64,000 nucleotides of DNA from Pseudomonadota bacterium (GCA_021325025.1 JAJPHZ010000040.1:19110-83109); one strand, 5' to 3'; counted from the first letter of the stretch, positions 52,597-62,531 are shown. Translations and numbers: made by a program. Notes: a model not told the origin generated them from the letters alone.

Positions 52597-52791
52597 CGGG
52601 GCTGCGCCGATTGTGGCAAAGCGCGGCGCAGGAATCGAGTAACGCGCCGGTCATGGCGCGCCAACGCGGTCGTAACAAAACGGCGCATCGCCGCCTGAAA
52701 ACGCGGCTAACGGTTCAACACCACACGCGCAGTTTCATACGCCGGCGAGAACGGGATCGGGGTTGGTTGCGTCCCGGGAACCGGCGTCTGC

Positions 52792-53991
52792 CTAAAATCG
52801 CGGGCCGCGCATGCCGGGCGGACGGCTTGCGGAAGCGGCGCTCTTGATGACATCGGTTACGACCTGGTCGCCCGCACGGAGGTCGCCGCTGAGAATTTCG
52901 ACATAGGTGCCGTCATCCAGACCGGCCGTCACCGCTATTCGCTTGAGCCGCCCATCGCGCAGCACCCAGACTCTTTTTTGCTGGCGGCTGTGGCCCTCCG
53001 AGACCACGCCGGGCGGCTGCGCTGTGCCCGCGCGCTGCTCGGGTCTGAAGCGCAGCGCCTGGATGGGGACGCGCAGCACGTCTTCGCGCCGCGCGGTGAC
53101 GATTGTGACGTTGGCGGTCATGCCGGGTTTGAGCAACAGCTCGGGATTGGAGACGTTGATCACCACATCGTAGGTGACCACGTTCTGCACTGTGATCGGC
53201 GCCTGGCGCACCTGTCCCACTACGCCCTCGAAATCGCGCTCGGGAAAGGCGTCCACGCGGAATGTCGCGCGCTGGCCGTCCTTGACGTAGCCGATATCGG
53301 ATTCGCTGACGTTGGCATCGACCTGCATCTGGGTCAGGTCCCTGGCGATCAGGAACAGGGTCGGGGTCTGGAAGCTGGCCGCCACCGTCTGGCCCACGTC
53401 AACGTTGCGCGACACGACGGTGCCGTCCACCGGCGAGACGATGTTGGTGTAGTTGAGGTTAACCTCCGCCTGTTTGAGCAGCGCCTCCTGCTGGCGGATG
53501 AGGGCGCGGTCGAGGCCGACCTGCGCCTCGGCCATCCGCCACGCGCTCTCGGCGGCGTCGGCCTGGTCCTGGGAGATGGTATTATTGCGCACCAGCACGC
53601 GGTCGCGCTCGAAGGTCAACTTCTTGTAGGCCAGGTCGGCCATGTCCCTTTTGAGTTGCGCCCGCGAGTTCTCAAGGTTGGCGCGCGCCTGATCGACCTG
53701 GAACTGGAAGGTGCGCGGATCGATTTTGGCGATGAGCTGGCCCGCTTTGACCGGGGAATTGAAGTCGGCGTAGATTGCCTGGATCGGGCCGGAGACGTAT
53801 GTCCCGACCTGGACGGTCGTGACCGGGTTGACCGTCCCGGTGGCGCTGACCGTCCTGACCACAGCGCCGACGGTGACCGGCGCCGTCACATACTTGGTTT
53901 GCGGGGTGGCGCCAAAGTACAGGTAGCCCGCCACCAAAAGCGCAACGATCACGAACAGCGCCAGGGACCAGGACTTGATAGCTCGCCGCAT
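52792..53991 (-). CDS. Periplasmic adaptor (MacA/HlyD-type membrane fusion protein)
   Basis: A 399-residue adaptor: an N-terminal membrane helix (SLALFVIVALLVAGYLYFG), the barrel-sandwich halves GTVNPVTTVQVGTYVSGPI and NIVSPVDGTVVSRNVDVG, a helical hairpin (about residues 100-175) and C-terminal strands. This is the MacA-like branch that works with MacB-type ABC transporters. No MacB ATPase or outer-membrane channel gene is adjacent, so partners lie elsewhere or outside the window. Confidence 0.92.
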   Translation of the reverse strand: MRRAIKSWSLALFVIVALLVAGYLYFGATPQTKYVTAPVTVGAVVRTVSATGTVNPVTTVQVGTYVSGPIQAIYADFNSPVKAGQLIAKIDPRTFQFQVDQARANLENSRAQLKRDMADLAYKKLTFERDRVLVRNNTISQDQADAAESAWRMAEAQVGLDRALIRQQEALLKQAEVNLNYTNIVSPVDGTVVSRNVDVGQTVAASFQTPTLFLIARDLTQMQVDANVSESDIGYVKDGQRATFRVDAFPERDFEGVVGQVRQAPITVQNVVTYDVVINVSNPELLLKPGMTANVTIVTARREDVLRVPIQALRFRPEQRAGTAQPPGVVSEGHSRQQKRVWVLRDGRLKRIAVTAGLDDGTYVEILSGDLRAGDQVVTDVIKSAASASRPPGMRGPRF

Positions 53992-54105
53992 GGGAATCCT
54001 ACAAATCTGCCACTGCCTTCATAGTTTCCCCCTGTTGCTCGCTTTCGGCCAGCCCCGCAACGGATTTGCTCAATCGGCACGCGGGGCAACTGAGGAATCA
54101 TCGCA

Positions 54106-55293
54106 ATGGACCATGCTCAACCGCCGCTGAACGGAATCAAGGTAATCGATCTCACCCGCTACCTGGCCGGACCCTTTGCCACGCAGATTCTCGGTGATTA
54201 CGGCGCCGAGATTATCAAGATCGAACCGCCCGGCGATTCGCGCGCGCAACTGGGCTCGGGCGGCGGCGCCGACAATTACTTCTTCCTGTGCACCAATCGT
54301 TCCAAGAAAAGCGTGGTGCTCGATATTAAGAAGGACGAAGGCCGCAACGTCCTGTTACAACTGGCGGACTCGGCCGACGTGCTGATCGACAACTTCCGCC
54401 CCGGCGTAATCGAGGAAATGGGCTTCGGTTACGATGCCCTATCTAAACGCAATCCGCGCATCATCTGTTGCAGCATCTCGGGCTTCGGCTCGAGCGGTCC
54501 GCTGCGCAACAATCCGGGCTTCGACCAGATCGCGCAGGGGATGTCGGGACTGATGAGCGTAACCGGCACGCGCGAGAGCGGCCCGATGCGGGCGGGAATC
54601 GCGATTTGCGATCTGTTGGGCGGAATCTTCGCGGTGCAGGGCATCCTGCTGGCGCTCCAGGTGCGCCATCGCACCGGCCGCGGTCAGCGCGTGGAGACCT
54701 CGCTGCTCGAATCGATCGTCAGCATCCTGAGCTGGTCGGCGGGCATTTACTTCGAAACCGGCAGGAATCCCGAGCCGGCCGGCAACCACCATCCACTGGT
54801 GTCGCCGCACGGCACGTTCCAGGCCGCCGACCGCCCTTTCAATATCTCGGTCGGCAACCAGACGATGTGGAAGAACTTCGTGGCCTTGATCGGACGCCCC
54901 GACCTGGACAAAGACGAGCGCTTCCTGGGCGTGCGGCGGCGCGTCAAGAACCGCGCGGCGCTGACTGCCGAAATCAACGCTGCCCTGGCGGCCCATCCGG
55001 CCGATTACTGGATCGATGAGCTGAACAAGGCGGGCATTCCCGCCGGTCCGATTCTCACGATGGAAGAGCTGTTCGCGCATCCGCAGATCGCTGCGCGCGA
55101 GATGCTGCTGCGCATACCCCATCCGACGTTGGGAACCTTCCTGACCACCGGCCTGGCGGCCAAGCTGACCGAGACGCCCGGCCGGATCACGCGTCCGCCG
55201 TTGTTCGGCGAACATACCGACGAAGTCCTCGCCGCCCACGGCATCGGCCCCGACGACCGTGCCCGCCTGCGCGCCAACGGGGTGATTGTGTAG
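54106..55293 (+). CDS. Family III (CaiB/BaiF) CoA-transferase, single active subunit
   Basis: A 395-residue CaiB/BaiF enzyme with all features: MDHAQPPLNGIKVIDLTRY, GAEIIKIEPPGDSRAQ, NRSKKSVVLDIKKDEG and the catalytic Asp in AICDLLGGIFAVQGI, 21 residues before the TG of RTGRGQ. Unlike the other copies it has no Asp-less neighbour and should work as a homodimer, as classical succinyl- or formyl-CoA transferases do. The acyl-CoA dehydrogenase follows 111 bp later. Substrate unknown. Confidence 0.92.
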   Translation: MDHAQPPLNGIKVIDLTRYLAGPFATQILGDYGAEIIKIEPPGDSRAQLGSGGGADNYFFLCTNRSKKSVVLDIKKDEGRNVLLQLADSADVLIDNFRPGVIEEMGFGYDALSKRNPRIICCSISGFGSSGPLRNNPGFDQIAQGMSGLMSVTGTRESGPMRAGIAICDLLGGIFAVQGILLALQVRHRTGRGQRVETSLLESIVSILSWSAGIYFETGRNPEPAGNHHPLVSPHGTFQAADRPFNISVGNQTMWKNFVALIGRPDLDKDERFLGVRRRVKNRAALTAEINAALAAHPADYWIDELNKAGIPAGPILTMEELFAHPQIAAREMLLRIPHPTLGTFLTTGLAAKLTETPGRITRPPLFGEHTDEVLAAHGIGPDDRARLRANGVIV

Positions 55294-55404
55294 CAAGGTC
55301 GCATGGCTTCGTTCTTGCCCGCTGCAGCTTGGGCGGTGTAATTGTCCAGGCGGCGTCGAACGAGCGGACCACGTCCAACGAGCGGAACTCAGGAGTCAGT
55401 CACG

Positions 55405-56607
55405 ATGGACCTGCGCGACAGTCCCGAAGAGGCTGCATTCAGACAGCGTGTGCGCGAGTTTTTCCACACCAACCTGCCGCGCGGATGGCGCGGAGTCGGA
55501 GGCGGTACCGGGATGGCACGCACGGCGGCGGAGCGCGACTTTTTGCGCGATTGGCAGCAGCGCCTGAACGCCGCCGGACTGCTCGGTCTGGAATGGCCTA
55601 AAGAGTACGGCGGTCAGGGCGCCAGTGCAGCGCAAGTCGCAATCTATGCCGAAGAAGCGGCCGCCTGCGGTGCGCCCCAGCCGCTCAACGTGTTGGGGCT
55701 GGCGCTGGCTGGGCCGACCATCATGGCCCACGGCACGCCCGAGCAAAAACAGCGCTATCTGCCCAAGATCCTGAGCTGCGAGGAAGTCTGGTGCCAGGGT
55801 TTTTCCGAGCCCAGCTCGGGCTCCGACCTTGCCTCGTTGCGCACGCGCGCCGAGCTTAAGGGCGATCACTTCGTCGTCAACGGCCAGAAAGTATGGACCA
55901 CCTACGCGCACCTGGCCGACTACTGCATGCTGCTGGCGCGCACCGATCCCAACGCCCCGCGCCATCGCGGCATCAGCTTTCTGCTGGTCGACATGAAAAC
56001 TCCCGGCGTGACGGTCAGGCCGCTGCGCCAGATGACGGGCGAGGCCGAGTTCAACCAGACGTTTTTCGACAATGTGGTGGTGCCGCGCGCCAACCTGCTG
56101 GGCCCGCTCAATGAGGGATGGCGCGTGGCGATGACGACGCTGGCCAGCGAGCGCGGCGGCGCGGGCGGTATCGCAATGGGTGCGCGCTACTTCGCCACGC
56201 TGACCGCGATCGTGCAGTTGTCCCGCCAGGTCAACCGCAACGGCAAGCCCGCCGTCGAAGATGCTCTGGTGCGCCAGCAACTGGCGCAATTCTTCGTCGA
56301 TGTATGCGGACTGCGATACACGGCCAGCCGCATCGCCACCATGCTGCGCCAGAACACCGGCAGCGGCGTCATGTCCTCGATCATCAAGCTGACCTGGTCC
56401 GAACTCAATCAGCGGATGCAGAACTTCGTGATGGAACTGCAGGGCCCCGCGCATCAGTTGGTCGCCGGCTCGCCGCACACGATCGACGAGGGGCGCTGGC
56501 AGTACGAGTTCCTGCGCTCGCGCGCCAACACGATCGAGGCCGGAACCTCCGAAATCCAGCGCGGCATCCTGGCCGAGCGCCTGTTGGGCCTGCCGCGCGG
56601 GCACTGA
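55405..56607 (+). CDS. Acyl-CoA dehydrogenase
   Basis: A 400-residue ACAD. The start MDLRDSPEEAAFRQRVREF follows AGGAG; the frame continues upstream but without support. WCQGFSEPSSGSDLASL (FAD segment), GQKVWTTYAHLADY and the C-terminal IEAGTSEIQRGILAE, carrying the catalytic-type Glu, define the family. The organisation fits degraders of steroids or aromatics, where CoA-transferase and ACAD act in sequence. Convergent with the VOC gene, 2 bp apart. Confidence 0.93.
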   Translation: MDLRDSPEEAAFRQRVREFFHTNLPRGWRGVGGGTGMARTAAERDFLRDWQQRLNAAGLLGLEWPKEYGGQGASAAQVAIYAEEAAACGAPQPLNVLGLALAGPTIMAHGTPEQKQRYLPKILSCEEVWCQGFSEPSSGSDLASLRTRAELKGDHFVVNGQKVWTTYAHLADYCMLLARTDPNAPRHRGISFLLVDMKTPGVTVRPLRQMTGEAEFNQTFFDNVVVPRANLLGPLNEGWRVAMTTLASERGGAGGIAMGARYFATLTAIVQLSRQVNRNGKPAVEDALVRQQLAQFFVDVCGLRYTASRIATMLRQNTGSGVMSSIIKLTWSELNQRMQNFVMELQGPAHQLVAGSPHTIDEGRWQYEFLRSRANTIEAGTSEIQRGILAERLLGLPRGH

Positions 56608-56609
56608 AC

Positions 56610-57308
56610 TTAAGCGCGCTGCAGAATCTCGACCCAGTTGCCGTCGGGATCGCGCACCATGAAGACCGCTACCAACGGCCCGCCCGGGCGCGCCAGCCCC
56701 ACCCCGGGGTTGACGCCGCCTTTGGCCATCAGCCGCTCATACTCGGCTGCACAATCGCGCACCTGGATAGTCAGATACCTGAAGCCGATTCCAGCCATCG
56801 CCGCAAGTGCGCCGAGCGGATCGGGCAGCGCCTGAGTCTGGACCTGATGGGCAGCGTGATCGGCGCTCACGGTCAGGATGGTGCGGCCCAGACGATAACG
56901 TCCGGCGGCGATTCGCTCCGCGCCCAGCACCTCACCGTAAAAGCGATCGAACGGCGCCGGATCGCTGACGCCGACCCGAAACTCGATCTGCTCGACCTGA
57001 TCGTGGCCGGGCGGCACGAAGCAAAGCAGATTGCCGTCGGGGTCGGTCAACGTGCGCGGAGCGCTGGTCGTGGGGTCGGCGATGGTCAGCGACTTGTAGC
57101 CTGCGGCGGCGCGCGGCGGCAGCGGATCGGCCGCATGCCACAGCTTCAACACCGACCCGTTGAGCGCATAGCGCGAGAGCTTGAATTTGGGCCCCATCGG
57201 CGTGGTTCCCTGAAAGGTGAGGCCGAGCTCGCCGCCGTAGAAGTTGTGCATGACCTCCGGCTGGTTGGTGAACAGACCAAAATCGAGGCACTTGTTTTCC
57301 AGTTCCAT
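56610..57308 (-). CDS. VOC/glyoxalase-superfamily protein, two domains
   Basis: A 232-residue protein with two VOC modules: residues about 5-95 (CLDFGLFTNQPEVMHNFYGG; TLTDPDGNLLCFV) and 105-230 (EFRVGVSDPAPFDRFYGEVL; RDPDGNWVEILQRA). Metal ligands in extradiol-dioxygenase-like members would be His/Glu at these ends; only the final Glu is obvious. Function may be a dioxygenase-like or isomerase role near the ACAD. Confidence 0.85.
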   Translation of the reverse strand: MELENKCLDFGLFTNQPEVMHNFYGGELGLTFQGTTPMGPKFKLSRYALNGSVLKLWHAADPLPPRAAAGYKSLTIADPTTSAPRTLTDPDGNLLCFVPPGHDQVEQIEFRVGVSDPAPFDRFYGEVLGAERIAAGRYRLGRTILTVSADHAAHQVQTQALPDPLGALAAMAGIGFRYLTIQVRDCAAEYERLMAKGGVNPGVGLARPGGPLVAVFMVRDPDGNWVEILQRA

Positions 57309-57335
57309 CGAACACCTCCGTAAGGCGGCGCGCGC

Positions 57336-57753
57336 CTACTTGAATGCGGGCAGAACTACCTTGCCGAACATCCGCATCGTGTCCATCGCCATCGCCGCCG
57401 GCATCAGGCCTACCCTGAAGTGGCACATCAGGCGGTCGACGCCGTAGCGCTCGAAAACCCTGCGCGACTCGATCACCTGCGGCGGAGTTCGGGTCACCAC
57501 CATTGCGTTCTTCTTGACCTCTTCATAGGGGGTCCGCCGTATCGCATCATAGATCAGCAGCCGGCAGACCGCCGATCTGAGCCGCATCGTGGTCGTGATG
57601 CGCGACAGCAGCACCTCGGGCGCGGAGCACCATAAATAGCGGCCGGTGAAATGATGCTCGACGATCCAGCAGGAGTCGAAGCCCTGCTCCCCGGCGTAGC
57701 CGATCTGTGCGATGACGTCGGCGTACAGCCGGGGTGACCTTGTCGGGACCTGG
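57336..57753 (-). pseudogene. Decayed LLM-class flavin oxidoreductase
   Basis: Fragments of a luciferase-like oxidoreductase: GYAGEQGFDSCWIVEHHFTG (near 57700) is a typical N-terminal motif, then APEVLLSRITTTMRLRSAV; it jumps to the C-terminal stretch TPYEEVKKNAMVV and ends VGLMPAAMAMDTMRMFGK. The central barrel of some 200 residues is deleted. The true N-terminus is missing, replaced by an IS3-like fragment upstream. Only about 130 residues remain of a family of 350-420. Confidence 0.8.
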
Positions 57754-57840
57754 CCGGCACACCTCCTCGGTCTTCGCGCCGGCCTCCTGCTCGCGCAATA
57801 CCCCGATGATCTGTTCCTCGCTGAAGCGAGTTCCCTTCAT
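57754..57840 (-). mobile_element. IS3-family transposase orfA fragment
   Basis: The first 29 codons, MKGTRFSEEQIIGVLREQEA followed by GAKTEEVCR, match the N-terminal helix-turn-helix start of IS3-group OrfA proteins. Similarity stops abruptly at 57754, and the frame then continues into unrelated sequence over the decayed LLM gene. The remaining orfA, orfB and inverted ends are not visible. It marks an old insertion at the border of the accessory region. Confidence 0.75.
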
Positions 57841-57958
57841 CGCCCGTCTCCTTTCCGGCGACGAACTCTACATCATTTCGGGAGAGTTTTCGGGGAGCAG
57901 GCCAGGACTAGAAGGCTCCGTGAGAAGCACTGAACCGCTAGCAGGCTCCTCCAGAGCT

Positions 57959-60900
57959 TTAGCGAATTTTCAATTCCTCGTCGAACTGACGCCAGTATTC
58001 CGCTTGCTGCGTCGCAGCATCAATCTCGCCTCTGGCCCACTCTCGTATTCTGCGCAGCGGATGGCTGAGAAATTTCCTGGCGACTTCCGCTTCTCCCTCC
58101 TTCTGCGGCGCCATCGGTCCAACGTAGCTTCTAAAGGAACCAACGCCGGCACAAAATTCGTGAAAAGTCCGATCATCGTTCTCAAAGCGCGTTAGTACGA
58201 ATTCGGTCAGCGGCGGAACGATCGGCTGGCCGTTCGGGTCCAAGAACGGAACTGGAAGATGTCGCGCTAGGCGACGTGCCCCTTCAACACCCGCTTTGCT
58301 GAGCCAATTCTTAACCACCTCGACCGGCAAAGCATTGATAATTCCCCTGTGCAAACCAACAAAGAAGTAGATGCCGAGCTTCGGATGCAACACCACTTGG
58401 CCCAATTCGTCCATGACGATCTGCGCATTAGCTCGGGCGATCTTCGCTAGGATACCTTCTGCCGCCCCAGAGAGCACAAAATTCTCCGCTAAGGTTAGGC
58501 TAGCGATTCGTGCAGCCCGCGCTGGTTCCGTATGAGACAGAGCCTCTAACACACCCGACCACCAGTGCGGCTCAACGTTCTTGGAACTCGCCGCCGCTTC
58601 TATGATCTTCCATGCTAGCTTGCGCGACTGATCACTTGAGAATGCCACGCCGGCATCGTTCTTTAGCGAGCCCAGCCGCAGGCCCAGAAAAGAAATCGCG
58701 CGGCGCACAGCCTGTTCATTTCCTTTCATCGAGGCGTCAATAAAGCGCTTGAGCACGTCGCAGAGTTCGGTGTCATTCAGGGGTCTACCTTCAACGCCGG
58801 TGCTGAAAACATCGAGGCACGCAACATCCAATCGGCCCTTGTCAACTAACCTCAACACCCTTTGGATAGCATGAGTCCGCTGGCCACCGACCAAGCACAT
58901 TTCAAAGGCAACTCTAGGACTTTGCTCTTCGAGTTCGTCAAACAGCCGATTCAAACCTTCCAAGTGGCGCGGATGCTGCTCCAGTAAGCCGGCTACGTAG
59001 CCGCGGCCCAGCGCGCTATTTCCTGATTGTCCGCAGGCAATCAGGATGCGCTCAGAATAATTGGCGTCGGAGTCGAGTTTGCCCAACTCAACACCCAAAG
59101 TCACGGCGCTCTTCGCCTCTTCACTACAGAGCCAGTCGATGTTGCGCGCGAACAGCTCACGGTCCTTTACGAGTTGTTCCGCGATCTGAATCACCTCGGT
59201 CAGCCATTCCGATTCGCCGCCGGTCACACGGTGATGCCATGGTTCCTTGCCTATCACGCTCGCGAGTCGACCATGGAAATCTTTGGGTATCAGCGCCCTT
59301 TGCCACTGACGGACCTGACGAACGTATTCCTCCGGCACTGGTGGTCGCCCCTGTGCGCCAGCGGTGTCGTACTCGAGGAACTGCTCGATATGTTCGAGAA
59401 GTTTCGGCAGCGTGACGGATGTGAGACGATCCGGGGTAAAGACCTGCTGTAGAGCCTGCAGGCGGTTAGCCGCTACCAATTGACGCACGTGAGCTAGCGC
59501 GATGCGTTCTCCCGCTGCGCGCAAGGTCGGAAGTGTGCTGCTTGCCATTTCTGTAACCAATTCCAGTGTCTTGTCCAGGCAATCCCACAGTTCCGCATAC
59601 GTCTTGGGCCGCCAGTCATCTGGGACGATTCGCCCCGCGACAATTTGGGGTCCTACGTCCCGAGTCGCAACGCCGAAGAGAGAAGCAAGGCAAGACTCGA
59701 CTGCAGCCACTCCAAGTGCTTGAGCCTCCTGATCGTTCATGAAAAGGCGTTGCCTCAAAAGACTCAGCCGCTCGGCGAAAGGAACCGCAGTTCCGGAAAG
59801 AAGCGGACGAAAGAGCTGGCGCCACACACCCGTTGCATTGTTTGCGATCCCCGGTTCGGATTCCGCAAGCGCTAGGCGGAAGAGAGCAGCTTCGGCGTCC
59901 CTGAAATATTCTGGAAATGCCGCGATCCGTTCCAGGAACCAGACCAGGTACCGACGAGGTCCCCAGCGCCAAGCACGCTCTTCGCTGCGCGTCCTATCAA
60001 TAGAGCGTAAATCATCGAGGGAGCCGTTCAGGATCAGGTTGCTGATTAAGGGCAGGTAAACGTCAGGGTCCGTCTCGCCTAACGCCAAGATTCTGTCGAG
60101 ATTGCCGTGATCAGCAAGACTAGCGATCGTCAGCCCTGCGGCCCAACGTCGAAAAAAATCTGCGGCGGCCCTCCGGGCCGCGACATCTCCACTTGCCGCT
60201 ATTCGTCGCTGGAACGGCTCCGTGAGAATGGCTGGAATTTTTGACAGAAGGCCGTTCGGGTCGGCGGCAAACCAACGTTCCCACGCATCTTGAAAGGCCA
60301 CGTCCGCGATGATTTTGGGCGTAATGTACAGGTATCGACCACCTATCGCTATGAAGCCGGGCGAATCTTTGAGCCGCGTCACGCGATCAAGAACATCCGA
60401 CTTGTCCAGCCCTATCCATTGGCACAACTCTTCAAGTTCGCTTGCAACATCCTCCTTGAACCCTACAATCTGCAGCAATGAAATAGCCTGCACCGTTTTT
60501 AGGTCGTTGGCGTCATCCAACCTCAGTCTTAAGTACTCCCGAACGCCTGGTATAACGTAACCTATATCGCCGCGTTGCAGAATCGTGGCATCATGCGAAC
60601 AGAGATCCGCTGCGAGCCTCACAAAGCCGACCGACAATTCGACGTAAAGCCGCCGCCTATCGGCTGCGACATAGGGAAAATTAAGGGCCAGTATTTGATC
60701 CACGACCTCCTTCGGGATTCGCTGAAGATGTAGCTCAGGCGCCTGGCTCACATTCTTCGGCACTCTGTTGTCAATGACCACCGCTCGAAGTCGCGTAGTG
60801 TGGCCGTTGAAGAGCTGGCGCAATTCGGCACTTCCTTGAAGTGAGCAGTCATCGACGACAATGATGGCCTTTGCTTCCTTATCGTTGATGAGGTAGTGCG

Positions 60901-61678
60901 CGAAGGCTCGCGCGTTGTTTTCGTCCAAGGAGTACAGGACCAGGCCTCTCAAGCCGGGAACCTTGGACAGCGTCTCATACACAAGCCGGGTCTTACCGAC
61001 ACCGGCCTCTCCTTGGATGCGCAGGACCGGGTCCTGTACGGGTTTGCCCAAGTCGGTGTGAGCCAGCAACAGCCGCTCCGTTTCCGCCCATTGTGCGACC
61101 GGGACGTAATTCCTTGTCACGGCCACGGCATTTGGCCCCCACGAATCCAGGTGCAGGAGATTGAAAAGCTGTGGGCGGAAAAATCGCGCGACAATTGTTG
61201 GGTATCGATTAGCCCATGCTGCGAGGTCGCTTGCCGTTACGACTTTCGGTGGGGGCGCGGTTGCTTCGATATTCCGTATAGTCTGATCAAGCTCGGTTTC
61301 CCAATCTGCTTTGGTTTGCGGGGGCATGTCGTCTGCTACGCAAAGACGATACGCGTAACCGCTGGATATAAGGTTCTTTGCGTAAGGCTTGCAAGGATCT
61401 TCGCCGCGTTCTTTGACCGATACGTTGGCATACGGTCGAGCCTTGTATTGCCAACACGTTGGGTTTTGACACAAACCGCCGGAAGCACTGGGTATTGGGG
61501 CCGTTAATTCGGTGTCAACCCCGCCGTCCGAAATGCGCGTCCGTAGGTTAGTTTTGATGCTTGCGTCCGGTAATGAGGCGATAAACATGTCGGCTCGGAT
61601 TAAGGCATCAACGAACTCCGTGAAACGCTCGTCGTTTCCTTGAAGGTAAGTAACGTCCGACGCATTGATGTACCACAC
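57959..61678 (-). CDS. PD-(D/E)XK-like nuclease domain fused to a STAND-like P-loop NTPase; putative anti-phage protein
   Basis: A 1239-residue cytoplasmic protein. Residues 15-115 show the core of a restriction-type nuclease: a helix with E21, DGGVD at 51-55 and QYK at 77-79. The P-loop is GEAGVGKT (223-230) and Walker B AIIVVDDC (271-278); a strand ending VVIDNR follows, then a winged-helix-like stretch to about residue 480. The rest, some 700 residues, is helical. Effector-NTPase-sensor order is that of Avs/STAND defence proteins. Base and codon use are less GC-rich than its neighbours, suggesting transfer. The GTG start is uncertain. No known subfamily is assigned. Confidence 0.8.
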   Translation of the reverse strand: MWYINASDVTYLQGNDERFTEFVDALIRADMFIASLPDASIKTNLRTRISDGGVDTELTAPIPSASGGLCQNPTCWQYKARPYANVSVKERGEDPCKPYAKNLISSGYAYRLCVADDMPPQTKADWETELDQTIRNIEATAPPPKVVTASDLAAWANRYPTIVARFFRPQLFNLLHLDSWGPNAVAVTRNYVPVAQWAETERLLLAHTDLGKPVQDPVLRIQGEAGVGKTRLVYETLSKVPGLRGLVLYSLDENNARAFAHYLINDKEAKAIIVVDDCSLQGSAELRQLFNGHTTRLRAVVIDNRVPKNVSQAPELHLQRIPKEVVDQILALNFPYVAADRRRLYVELSVGFVRLAADLCSHDATILQRGDIGYVIPGVREYLRLRLDDANDLKTVQAISLLQIVGFKEDVASELEELCQWIGLDKSDVLDRVTRLKDSPGFIAIGGRYLYITPKIIADVAFQDAWERWFAADPNGLLSKIPAILTEPFQRRIAASGDVAARRAAADFFRRWAAGLTIASLADHGNLDRILALGETDPDVYLPLISNLILNGSLDDLRSIDRTRSEERAWRWGPRRYLVWFLERIAAFPEYFRDAEAALFRLALAESEPGIANNATGVWRQLFRPLLSGTAVPFAERLSLLRQRLFMNDQEAQALGVAAVESCLASLFGVATRDVGPQIVAGRIVPDDWRPKTYAELWDCLDKTLELVTEMASSTLPTLRAAGERIALAHVRQLVAANRLQALQQVFTPDRLTSVTLPKLLEHIEQFLEYDTAGAQGRPPVPEEYVRQVRQWQRALIPKDFHGRLASVIGKEPWHHRVTGGESEWLTEVIQIAEQLVKDRELFARNIDWLCSEEAKSAVTLGVELGKLDSDANYSERILIACGQSGNSALGRGYVAGLLEQHPRHLEGLNRLFDELEEQSPRVAFEMCLVGGQRTHAIQRVLRLVDKGRLDVACLDVFSTGVEGRPLNDTELCDVLKRFIDASMKGNEQAVRRAISFLGLRLGSLKNDAGVAFSSDQSRKLAWKIIEAAASSKNVEPHWWSGVLEALSHTEPARAARIASLTLAENFVLSGAAEGILAKIARANAQIVMDELGQVVLHPKLGIYFFVGLHRGIINALPVEVVKNWLSKAGVEGARRLARHLPVPFLDPNGQPIVPPLTEFVLTRFENDDRTFHEFCAGVGSFRSYVGPMAPQKEGEAEVARKFLSHPLRRIREWARGEIDAATQQAEYWRQFDEELKIR

Positions 61679-61779
61679 AGGCGGGGTTCCCTATTTGTCC
61701 GGTCTGAACTTTTCGCCGGTAGACGAGTAGGAACGCAACCAATTGTTCTCAGAGCTCGCCGGCGGATTCGACTTCTATA

Positions 61780-62232
61780 TTACTCCATAATCGCCGAGGT
61801 CCGCTGGCCCACCCAGCGCACCCAGGGCAGTTCGTTCCTGGCCGTGTTCCAGAGGCGTTCGTCTGCTGTCCAGCATTCGCACTGGAGGGACTCGGCGAGC
61901 GCCAGGTAGTGCGCGTCGCAGTCGCTGGGGAGCGAGAACCGCTCCGTAATTTCCAGAGCGCGAAGATTAACCGCAACGTCGTTCTCCAGCGCTGGCCCAT
62001 TCTCCAACAGGAATGCTAGGCGTTCCCTGGCGATCTCAAGGCTCACCTGGCCCCGTTTTACCCGTTTCGCGAGGGCATTGGTCGCCTCATAGGCAAACAG
62101 CGCCGGCGCGGTTAGGCGCCGACGCTGTTTCTGGCACTTTTCTAGAAGCTCCGATGCTTCGTCACTACAGGGCTCCCGCTCGATCCACTTAAGCGCAAAG
62201 CTCGCATCGGCCATCACTTCATCCGCGCTCAC
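61780..62232 (-). CDS. vapC: PIN-domain toxin (VapC-like)
   Basis: A 150-residue PIN protein: VMADASFALKWIERE (first acidic residue), LTAPALFAYEATNAL (second), and DCDAHYLALAESLQCECWTAD (third and fourth). These form the four-acid Mg-dependent RNase site. It starts at GTG overlapping the antitoxin stop (GTGA). A classical type II toxin, located beside the NTPase in an accessory region. Confidence 0.9.
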   Translation of the reverse strand: MSADEVMADASFALKWIEREPCSDEASELLEKCQKQRRRLTAPALFAYEATNALAKRVKRGQVSLEIARERLAFLLENGPALENDVAVNLRALEITERFSLPSDCDAHYLALAESLQCECWTADERLWNTARNELPWVRWVGQRTSAIME

Positions 62233-62531
62233 AGTTGTTTATCACGCTCCATCCTGGCTTCGCGGATCAGGTCTACAGAGTCCTCCGGAAAGGGCGTGGG
62301 TTGCTGGGCGCGGAAGGCGGCGAAACGGCGTAGCGTCTCGGTCGTGATCGTCCCGTCAGCCCTTTTCTTAAGCGTGCGACCCGCTGGCACCGCGCGATCG
62401 AGGAGGCGGGTGACATAGGCCGAGACTGAAAGGTCCTGGGCGGCTGCCGCTACCTTGATGCGGCGCCGTAGCGCGGGTGGTATGTCGAGCGTAAGCCGTG
62501 GCCGGTTCGTTTTCGTGATAGATCTTGCCAT
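62229..62531 (-). CDS. vapB: Ribbon-helix-helix antitoxin (VapB-like)
   Basis: A 100-residue protein: RPRLTLDIPPALRRRIKVAA followed by SVSAYVTRLLDRAV is a MetJ/Arc/CopG-type ribbon-helix-helix DNA-binding unit. The C-terminal half is charged (FPEDSVDLIREARMER) and should wrap the toxin. Upstream of and overlapping the PIN gene. It likely represses its own promoter. Confidence 0.85.
   Translation of the reverse strand: MARSITKTNRPRLTLDIPPALRRRIKVAAAAQDLSVSAYVTRLLDRAVPAGRTLKKRADGTITTETLRRFAAFRAQQPTPFPEDSVDLIREARMERDKQL

Noticed and set aside
57734..58195. 153-codon plus-strand frame across the island border
   Set aside because: It overlaps the 3' end of the NTPase gene and the IS remnant antisense and has no protein signature.
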